From Quillaja saponaria (Eukaryota; Streptophyta; Magnoliopsida; Fabales; Quillajaceae), in contig CM055608.1 in assembly GCA_029379385.1 (NCBI GenBank), forward strand, positions 29,324,350-29,388,349: a DNA stretch of 64,000 bases, in the 5' to 3' direction. The position numbers and the translations under genes are program-made. Within the stretch, counting starts at the first letter, position 1, and each line of letters begins with the position of its first letter. Below, piece by piece: positions 52,412 to 61,499 of this stretch. Under the pieces are notes generated by a model. It had not been told where the DNA came from, ran no database searches, and saw only the letters and a program-made list of their open reading frames with translations.

Positions 52412-53016
52412 CTACTTGGTGTTCTGAGGAGGCCCTGTCTTGATTTCTTCATGCATCTGTGCCTCACTGCACTTTACCGAGCTAAAATCCTCTCAAGTCT
52501 CTGCATTGCATCACCAAAAAAAAATAGAGTCTTATATTTGTTATGGAGATTAAATTAATTAATGAAATATATATGTATACAACTCTGAAATAATTTTCTA
52601 CACAACCAAACAGAAACCTGGCAAAAGTGACATATATGAACTCACCCATACATGTACACGTTCTTATCATAAGGGATTTTCTTCTGGCAAAAGTGACATT
52701 TTCCCAGAAAACTTGCAAGCTCATGCTGTCGTTGTGGCCCTTGATGATCATCACCAGTAGTAGCACTACTACCTTTGATTCCATTATAATTCTCAATCTG
52801 AACGGCAGCCTCTGCTAGCTTCAGCATTACACTTGGCTCAATCTGATTTGTCTGTGATGACTCCTCCTGATCAACTACTGGCTTCATTTTCTTGGCGGCC
52901 GAAGCACGGACATTCAATGGTTGCTCTAATTGATTTATTAGTACATTTATGTTGCTGATGCTAACAGTGGTCGGAATACGTTGTCGTTTTCTTTTGACAT
53001 AGTTAAAACTCCTATT
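52412..53016 (-). CDS. FCS-like zinc finger (FLZ/DUF581) protein, frameshifted and 5'-incomplete
   Basis: FLZ proteins are small plant adaptors that bind SnRK1 kinase. Exon 53016-52646 ends with the first half of the FLZ domain (ELASFLGKCHFCQKKIPYD, NVYMYG); exon 52500-52412 carries the rest, joined by a GT-AG intron (TATGG/gtgagt; tgcag/AGACTT). In frame, the second exon reads GDLRGF then stops at TAG (52484-52482). Without the A of TAG it reads FCSVKCSEAQMHEEIK and ends PPQNTK-stop at 52412, restoring the third and fourth zinc cysteines. So one extra base breaks the zinc finger. No ATG starts the first exon before KKMKPVVD; an acceptor-like ccag precedes AATAGG at 53016, so an upstream exon is missing or lies beyond the MITE at 53019. 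It may be a pseudogene. Confidence 0.75.
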
Positions 53017-53018
53017 CT

Positions 53019-53314
53019 GGTGCACTAAGTGTTCTAATTACGACAATTATTACAATATGAGTGATGTAGCTAGGAACTGCACCACTGTGTGGATGATATA
53101 GACTCAAAATTAGAAGCATTTATTACAATATGTGTGACAATGGTTATAGTCTAATGATTTTAACATATGCAATATGTAATTAATTTATTATTATTTTTGA
53201 AATATTTTAAATTACAATAATTGTATTTATTATAGTTTACATGAGGATTCTAATTTGAAAATAGAATGAGCCAGTTTTTCTAATAATTGTTGTAATTAGA
53301 ACACTTAGTGCACC
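53019..53314. mobile_element. MITE with 34-bp terminal inverted repeats
   Basis: The left end begins ggtgcactaagtgttctaat and the right end is its reverse complement. The inverted repeats match over 34 bp with one mismatch (53019-53052 and 53281-53314). The 296-bp element is AT-rich and non-coding, with an internal partial repeat around attacaatatg. No clear target-site duplication is visible, so the superfamily is not assigned. It ends two bases from the first FLZ exon. Confidence 0.8.
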
Positions 53315-54741
53315 TTTATATATATATATATAATGTTTTTTCATTTGTTACCAACAATCATTTAGTATTATATTTGTAATAAATGAATTATTATTTTAGA
53401 ATATTTTATAATTTTAAAAATTGTATTTAGTGCATCTTTGCAAATACCAAACGTACCCCGGACAAAAACTATTCCTAAAATAAATATTCAACACATACTA
53501 AATTTAGAGGGGGTTTATATATAATTATAATATGATCAAATTTGATTATAATTTAATATTTTATTTAGATGTTTATAGTTTGGTCACAGATTTTTTTAGA
53601 TTATAATGATCATATTATTTTTCTAAAATTTTGTAATGTAATTATAATCAAGAAAATTTTTTTTTTGATTTTTTATATATATTTACAGTTAAATTTCATG
53701 ATCAAATTTGACCAAATAAAATACTATACTGTCTCACTATTTTCACAAATGACATATTAGCTTCCCTATATCATTAATACATCACCTAAAAACTTAGTTG
53801 TCCAATGCTCTGTAATTTTCATATTTATATATAAATTATTAAAATTTAGTATATGATTTAAGTTTATTTTATAATAAAAAATGGAATAATATCAAATCAG
53901 ACATAATATAATTGTTATACATGTTTTATAGTATTTTAACAAGAAATAATCAATTATTTTATCAAACACACTTATAAAACTTTTAATTAATTATTCAGTA
54001 ATTCTTACCAAAAAGTTATAACATAATTTAAAATTTGATTATAATTATAAAATAAGTGATAATCATATATCAATTATAATCTAATAATCTTAAAAAAAAC
54101 AAACAAGTCCTTAATTATTATTGTTCCTCCATGTTGATAAAACTCTACCATTCTTACAGATTTTTTTTATTTTTCAAATTGTGTAAAAGAAGCTATGAAA
54201 CGCTTTTTAGACATATATAGGTGTTCCAAGATTGAATGAAAGAACTGATTACAACTACTAATCAAACTCGAGAACACTAATCACTGTGAATTAAACGACT
54301 ATCAAGGACATAACTAACAGTCGGAGAAGTATATATTTCTGGTATTTTCCCGTAGCATATAATATAGCCAAATAGATTTGAGACGTGCCCTTCAATATAA
54401 ATAATAGTCCCTCGTGGAAGAGATGCTCTACAGGAAAAAATTGGCTTCACTCCCACTCTATAGATTACCAAGTGATTGAACAATGCATGAATAACTTGGT
54501 GAAACATGTACAGAAGCAGCAATATTCTCAAGGATAACATATTCAAGTTTCAACACTTGGGAGATTTCACATTAATCCGACGTTGTCTTGTACCCCTTGT
54601 TTTGATTTCTGATTCACAGCATTTGGTAAGGAAGATAGTCAGGAGATTACCCTCCAGTATGGACATCAATAAGACATGAAGATGACATCTTCAAAGAGAT
54701 AATATTCAGTCAGGTTTCATCAGTTCAGGCCTACCCAATTT
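53315..54741. other. AT-rich spacer and PPR 3' region
   Basis: A (TA)n tract sits at 53318-53333. 53510-54115 is the second copy of the AT-rich dispersed element. The last 400-500 bp is probably the PPR 3' UTR. No gene is seen. Confidence 0.55.
53510..54115. repeat. AT-rich dispersed element, copy 2
   Basis: Resembles 8330-8970 in the same order: tcattaatacatcac with aaaaactta (53771-53794), aatatcaaatcagacat (about 53890), cagtaattctta (about 53997), gattataattataaaataag (about 54038), ending agtcctta. Both outer parts contain complementary gattataattta/taaattataatc words, suggesting a foldback MITE. Confidence 0.4.
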
Positions 54742-57069
54742 TTAAAAGCCAGAGCCTGCATCTCTCTTTTTCAGTTGGGCTTCCGTCTGGAATTTTGGAG
54801 CCTTGCCCTTGTAAAGTGTTCTGTGATACTTCAGGAAGAGTGTTCGGTACTTGTACTTGTCGATAAACATGTTCCCTTTCTCCATCATCTCCACTACTTC
54901 ATTGGCTCGAGCGAAAAAACCACCCCTTACAAATGTATAGAGAACAGAATCAAGTAGTTCCTGATCAAAATTCATTGAGATGGAAGATGCAAGAGATTTC
55001 ATCTCACCCCACAGCTCTGTCACCTCCAAATATTTTCCTCCAATAGCAGCATATCCAGTGACCATAGAATGAAAAGTTTGGGCATTTGGGGTATGGCCTA
55101 GACTCCTCATCTTCTTCAAGGCCTTCTCGGCATCTTGCATCAATCTCTTCTTACAGAAAAAATGGATTACATTATTCCAATCATGAACTCCACAGTCCAC
55201 TCTCTGTCCTTCCTTGATTTCGTGCAATAGTTTTGCCATCAACCCTGCTTCGCCACTGTCATGCACAACCATTAACCAACATGTCAAATTCTTGTTGACC
55301 ACCTCTAGGAATTCTAGCCTCTTTCATCTCATGTGAATAAACGGAGAGCGCCATGTGTATCATTTTGAAGCACCCTCGATTGGATCAATGCCTCATAAGA
55401 GCTAGAGTCTAGCTGTATCCCAGCCTTACGAGCATCTCTTAAAAGCGAAGTGACCTCCCCAGCTCTGTTTGCTTGACAGTAGGCTCTTAAAAGGGAGGCA
55501 TATACAGATGACCCAGTTCTTATTCCAGCCAGACGCATCTCATCAAGAAGATCATGAGCCTGATCCAACCATCCAAGTGATATACAAGAATTAATAACAT
55601 GAACCAAAGCTGAATTGTCACTGGAAAGTGGGGAATCAGCTTTCTCTGCCTTGATAAGGAACTCTGCTAAATCCTTCATCTTTCCAGCTTCCAGAAAAGT
55701 TTTAACAAGTTTAACATAAATTCTTTCAGTCGGCTGTAGTATACCATGCTCAGTTGTAATCAAATCAACCTGCATCCGCAACTTAGCCAACAAAATATCA
55801 AGTATAGCCTTAGACTCCGCTTCAAGTTTTAAGAAATTTTTATCTCTAGAGAACTCCTCATAGGATAGTATAAAGTTTCCAAATGATGTACTCTGCTCTA
55901 ATTCTGATTGTCTATTTGTTGCTCAAACTTAGCCCAGAAACCGGTCCAGGAGAATATTTATTTACATTTCCAAGTGCATCAAATAGAAACGTTGCTGCCG
56001 CAAGAGAATTTTTTGCTTCCTTTGCTTTCCTAAGCATTTCTAATACCATGTTAGATGCAGAATCTAGATCCCCAAATTTCAAATGACATGTTAGCAGACA
56101 GTTATAGAACTGCCGAAACTGAATATCAGTGAGTTGAGCTTCCTCAATGTGCCTCTGAAGCTTCTTAAGCTCTTCTCTGCGTCCATTTCTTGCATATACA
56201 TGTGCCATTATTACCAACAAGTTTGCATCAGCTTTGACGCCAATGTGGGGCATCATGTCAAGAAGCTGCTCTGCTTTTCTAGTTGTCCCAAATAAGACAC
56301 ATCCTGCCAATGCAATGTTGAAAGCAGTAGTGTTAGGTTTCATAGCAATCAAAGGTGAATTGATCTTCTTTCGTGGATCCACCCTGCCATCTTGGAACAA
56401 ATAACCTATCTCAAGAATCAACTCAACAGCAAGGTAAGCCCCAGCTGTTGTTTGTGACATGTGGGCCAAAACTGCAGACCAAGCAGTCACTGGAGGAAAT
56501 AGCTCCATTGCTACCAGCTTTCTTAAAATAGTTGATGCCGGAACTGGCAATCCAGATTTAGCAAGACCAAAGCTGAGATAAATTAGTACCTCCTTTTCTA
56601 ACAAGTTCTGTTTACTTTCCTCAAAAGCCTGTTCTACCAATCCATAGGCTTTCTGTATCCACTGCAGATCAAGGCTTTCCACAAAACTCACTAGGAGTTT
56701 GTTGAAAACAGATTTTCTAGGAAATCCATCCATCTGCATGTGCAGCTCAAATAGCTTCCATGTATCATTTAATTGGTTCTCATCAATAGCATTTTGTATT
56801 TCCATGCTTACTTTAGCTGGGTCACGAGCCTGGACTAAGATGGTTCCAGCCATACCTGAGAAATACTGTACTTGAAGGGTGAATATGTTCTGTAATCCTG
56901 AGACGATATTTTGTGTGCTTGAGTTGTTAGAAGAATGACCAAAAAACTTAATGATAGACCTGTCAGCCCAATTACCGGAGACCCAAGCTACATTGTATCT
57001 GAAATCACCAACCAAGAGCCTTAAAAAAGGAGAAGGTGAACTGATTCTCAGCTTCCGTACAGCAAGCAT
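54742..57069 (-). CDS. Pentatricopeptide repeat (PPR) protein, three +1 frameshifts
   Basis: PPR proteins bind organelle RNA in a sequence-specific way. This one starts at ATG 57069 with a basic, Ser-rich leader (MLAVRKLRISSPSPFLRLL) that fits mitochondrial targeting. Helix-pair repeats are seen, for example TTAFNIALAGCVLFGTTRKA, SSVYASLLRAYCQANRAGEV, SSSYEALIQSRVLQNDTHGA and VHDWNNVIHFFCKKRLMQDA. The frame breaks three times: TAG at 55914-55912 (AAA-TAG-A), TGA at 55331-55329 (ACA-TGA-G) and TGA at 55261-55259 (GCA-TGA-C). At each, dropping one base continues the protein (QSELEQSTSFGNFIL; EMKEARIPRGGQQEFDM; DSGEAGLMAKLLHEIKEG). Read through, it has about 774 residues, near Arabidopsis At1g03100, which as I recall sits next to MCCA. 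The gene has no introns in its coding part. Confidence 0.88.
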
Positions 57070-58771
57070 CTTGCAGACTATAATTTCTAAACTTCCAAAC
57101 GTACTTGATCAATCTGCATATTGATTGTGGTAGGAAGGCACTAGGCACTTAACCCCTCTTCTCCCCTAACTCCTCCACCTCCACATATCGATCAGCAGAG
57201 TCAAACCCACAATCCCTCATACTAGGCCTAACTCTACCCCAAATTTTCAAAGCTCCAACCTTTCGCAGAACCCAACGAGGGCAGGAGGTTAAGAAGGGGA
57301 TGAAAGCCAATTACCCAATTCCATTTAGAAGGTTTCTCTTTGTTTAAGCTGAAGCAAAGAGGCTGAGAAACCCGAGTGGATAAATCTTCTTTGTTTCCTT
57401 CAGAAATGGTGGGTGATGAGGTTGAAACCGATTGTCTAATGTAACATGAGGTTAAGAAGACAAATATAACAAATTTATGATGAAAGCAAACAACCCATCA
57501 TCAGAAAAATCAACCAAAAATCAAACCTCCTAAATCCCCTAACATTCAACACTGAAAATGTCACAAGTGTTACCTCAAATTAGTAGAACGACAATCTCCA
57601 GCACCAAAGTACGTTATACAAAAGCCAATAGAGCCAAGAAGGAAACTAGATTCAATTCGAGAAGCAAGAGGGACTTCAACTCTTCAGAATTCTACAGCAA
57701 TTGCAACACAGAAATTGAAGGGAAAGGGAGAGGGACAGAGGTTGAAGGCGTGAGAGTCACCGAAGCAAGAAACAGATTTGGGGGGAGGCGGTTTAGAGAA
57801 GGGTTCGAAATAAGGGAAAGTCTGATTCTTGTTAGGAATGATTCAGTGTATTACTGGATGGTAGACAACTCTTACATACCAGCAGTAATAACTTTCCATG
57901 TGTATCACACTAATATAAAAATTTAATAAAAATGCATGTGTAAAAGATTAAAGGGAATCAGATAATTCAAATTAACAAGTTCTGATTACCTAGGTCCTAT
58001 ATCCAGTTAGTCCAAGTTGGAGTGACTGGTGTGACATTGAACATTGCTGGCTATGAAATTGAGCAAGACTTCATAACTGAACCTCAAAAGTAATTTCGGA
58101 CATTGATAAAGAAGAGCATCTTTGATGCTTGACATTGAATATGATTGCTTTGGCACTTTGTCGAAGCTAACTATGGGTTCATGAACGCACACCCACCTTT
58201 GACTAATTTAAATTTAACTCGACTATAAACCGGTGGCTCTTTTCATACTGCAAGCAAGATTAGTTGGGTTCTATATCTATTTATGCAGCTTTCTGAATTA
58301 CTTTTACATCTGTCAATGTAGTTAGTTCTTTATTGTATCGGAAAAAATCTCATTTCTAGCTCTGAAGTTGATCCATTCTATTGGTCTAAATCAGATTAAT
58401 TTGTCTCTGTATAGGAGTCCATCTCTATAAATGACGGGAACTTTGGGCGCCTGCTCATCAATTGATTCAGTATGTCAAATCATTAGTTCAAATATTAAGT
58501 AACATTCAATTCACTAGCCCCTGCAGGTACATTTGTTTAGTTCTGGTCCTCATTTTTGGAGAAAAACTGACTAAAGGGCGTGAAATCCAAGAGTAAAAGC
58601 TCAAAAGGTAAAGTTTTAAAAACTACTACGTCAATGGTAAACGGCATTCCAGTCACTTGACCTCTGACTTTCTCCACGCGTGACGGCCACGTGGCATGAT
58701 CTGGAAGCATAAACCGGTTCTTTGTTTTACCCCTTCTCACAATATGTTTTTCAAACATACCTTTCCAGCTC
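57070..58771. other. PPR 5' leader/promoter and spacer
   Basis: 57070-57580 is probably the leader and possibly a 5' UTR intron of the PPR gene. An open frame on the plus strand at 57558-57926 has no family resemblance and is purine-rich, as expected for the complement of a leader. A G-box lies at 58688-58693. Confidence 0.45.
58688..58695 (+). promoter_or_regulatory. G-box/ABRE-like motif CACGTGGC
   Basis: CACGTGGC is a strong match to the plant G-box/ABRE core, close to another ACG-rich word (ccacgcgtgacgg) just upstream. It lies about 1.6 kb upstream of the PPR start and about 80 bp beyond the stop of the exon at 58772-58939. Function is inferred from the motif only. Confidence 0.3.
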
Positions 58772-58939
58772 TTAGTTTTTTATTTTCACACCTTTCAGAC
58801 AGTTTTTCCCATTTTTTGGGAGCATAGTCTTCTCAGGCTGCAGCTCCCACCCTTCAAGATGCTTCAACGTATGAAGGGCGCGAGCAATGGATGACTCATT
58901 TTGGACGAGTTTATAAAGAGTACCAATGAGAACATTGAA
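58772..58939 (-). CDS. Possible last exon of an unrecognised minus-strand gene
   Basis: On the minus strand an acceptor-like gaggttacag is followed by 55 codons and a TAA. The protein reads FNVLIGTLYKLVQNESSIAR, then ALHTLKHLEGWELQPEKT and ends in a lysine-rich tail. Its codon pattern and amphipathic helices look like real protein, but I do not recognise a family. The A-rich plus strand from here to the window end would fit T-rich introns of a minus-strand gene. Confidence 0.3.
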   Translation of the reverse strand, partial: FNVLIGTLYKLVQNESSIARALHTLKHLEGWELQPEKTMLPKNGKNCLKGVKIKN

Positions 58940-59589
58940 CTGTAACCTCACAAGTCTTCCACATTTCTTGACTTTATTAGCTCAGGATAATGCTTGATTC
59001 GGATAAACCAAAGCTATCAATGAATACCAAAATAAACCATCAAAGTTTTTCGCTAGTTCTTGTGTTTCCTGAACCAACAAATCTTTTCTTGTGAATGTGC
59101 TTAATTACTCATACAGATGTCATGAAAAAAAAAATTACTTACTCTGTAAAAGCAACCAAAAATATGAAATGTCCTAAAATAATAGAAACAAACAGAGACC
59201 CCTTTGTCATTATCAATAGAGTCCATCAAATACAAAGAAAATTTCTTTCGCTACCATTCACGTGCTCAACAGTAAACTTCTGCATTCAGTAGACATGATA
59301 ACTACAGAACTATGGTTTCTGCCCTCTACTTTCCTTGATTTCATGGAATGTATTTTTGGGCGGGAACACATTATATTTTGGGAAGCGGAACCCAAAGTTC
59401 CATGTTCCGTGGGGGTTAATGAGCTAGGTAGCAGTGGTCTACCATCCAGGGTAACAGCATTCAAAACAAAAAATCGTGTTATAAAAAGGAAAAAGGAAAA
59501 AGGAAATTGCCACAGTTCTGAAAGTTGTTTAACACAAGTGGTTATCCGCCTCAACTCTGAAAATTAAAGTGTCATCATTGAGATTTTTG

Positions 59590-61010
59590 TATTGCAAAAA
59601 GTTCAGTCTAGCATGCGCCACAAGTGAAAAAAAGTCAAAGGTTCTGCAACAAGAAAATGCTTCCATGTAAGATCAATTATGGGCAGTTTCAGCTGAAAGA
59701 TGTAGTCAGGATTTACAAAGATAGGATACAGTCAGTACACCAAAGCAACCTGGTATCCGAATTTGCAAATATGGGCTACAATCAGTACATGCAAGCGACC
59801 TTTAGCACATCATCCAGCAAATGTGCAGAAGACTTCTAAAAAGATCCAAATAGTGCCATACTTTATTCCCACAGCCAAAGTAGTATTACGTCACAAAACT
59901 ACTTGTTATTTACTAAGAAAGCAACCATGTAGAATACACTAGCCAACTCAACCAGAGATGGATGGCACCAAAGTTTCCATACAAAGATGCACCGAGGTAG
60001 AAACGTAAAGTCATAAAACAATAGTAATATGGACCAAGCAGTTGGTCTGGAAAACATTTAACAAAAACTACAACTTGCTTCTATAATGGTAAAAAACCAA
60101 AATAAGTTGGCTGCAATCTTATATTATAAACAGAGAGGGAAATAGGAAAGCAAACAAAATGTTCCACAAAGAACCCCTCGGGATTGCCTTTCATTAAGCA
60201 AAATTAACTTTCAAAAAACTAGCATTCATCATAGCAACTGTCAGCCTTGTGTCCAAGAGAAAATTACAAATTTTTTATTTTTTATGTAGTTTTAAAAAAA
60301 AGCATGATACTGTGTATGATAGCAACTAGTGGTGTTCCACCATACAGTTAGAAAGTAATCAACATCTGAGTTGAAGTGTTAGAAACACAAACGAACCATA
60401 TCAAAATGAGATTAGACCATTAAAGAAGTGACCATCCACCTCCACTGAGTATTAACATGTCATAAATATGCCTTTTGCCAAGTGTCAAAAAGTACAATCT
60501 AATTTATGCACGAAAAGAAAAGGAAAAAAAAAAAGAAGCATTTTTGGCACAAAAGGATGCAGTCTGTGATAATAATATTTTGGAAGCCATTAGAATTAAC
60601 AAGCAACTTCCAGCTGCTTTAACTGAAAAATGGACTACCCTCCGTATACCCAAGCAACCTTTTCTGCATCATTTCCATCATATCCAGCACATATGCAGGA
60701 ATACTTCAAAAAGATCAAAAGTGTGGCTCAATTTATTCCCTCAAACAATGGAGTATTGCATCACATGCTCTTCATATACAAGTATAGAAGGTGGAAAATG
60801 TTTTCAGGCTTACATTCCCAGTTAAAATCGCAACTTTCCATCTAAATATAACTTGTGAATTAATGATTAAGAAGGCAACAATTTAGAATAGACTAACCCA
60901 CTCAAGTCTCAACCAACACAAGGACATAAAACAAAGGTAAAACGGACCAAGAAGTTGGTTTTGAAAATATTTAATAAATACCAAAACTTGCTTCTATTGT
61001 TGGTTCAAAT
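59590..61010. repeat. Diverged direct duplication, copies of about 0.5 kb
   Basis: Copy A (59590-60100) and copy B (60480-61010) align in order. Both have a tcagtac- or ccgtatacc-type word before caagc-acctt, a catcat/ccagca-atgtgcag segment, cttc-aaaaagatc-aaa, tttattccc, gtattgc/acatcac, then ggaccaagcagttggt versus ggaccaagaagttggt and acaacttgcttctat versus aaaacttgcttctat. The intervening sequence differs. Both encode a similar plus-strand segment (YMQATFSTSSS and YTQATFSASFPSYPAHMQ), possibly remnants of exons. Confidence 0.6.
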
Positions 61011-61499
61011 GTAGAAATGAAGTTTACAGTCAGAGTTACTAGTTGCTAAGGTAACAGCTCGCCAGAAAATGTAAATAGCAACACTGTCAACCAATTTTCA
61101 ATAAAAACAGGACCCATCCTCAAAATGAAGTCAGATTTTATGAGAGTTGAATCTAGCCCCTTCTCATTAATCAACAATAATTAAGAAGACAATAAAAGTT
61201 ATGTAACAAGAAAGCCCTGCAAACGACGCTACCAGCATAAACAGCAATAACGGAAACAAAGTGGAAAAAATATATCATATTTCACGAACACAATATATCA
61301 TTTAAAGAATCATCAAAGCAAGTTAAATTTTAACAAAAATATCTATTTATATTTACATCTGAAAAAAAAAAAAAAAAAAAAGAAGGTCCAGTACTTAGTA
61401 GAAAAAGCTTGTCCTGGAAAATAAAAACTTTGAGAATCCATGAAAGTATTTATCAAAAGAAAAGATAAACTCTACATAAGAGAAATTTAAAACAAGTTA

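Noticed and set aside
57558..57926. 122-codon open frame on the plus strand opposite the PPR leader
   Set aside because: Rich in Arg, Lys, Glu and Ser, as expected for the purine-rich complement of a leader; no homology and no conserved motif.
59258..59554. 98-codon minus-strand frame with protein-like end (SLLLST-stop)
   Set aside because: No acceptor site precedes the protein-like part and I recognise no family; not enough to call an exon.
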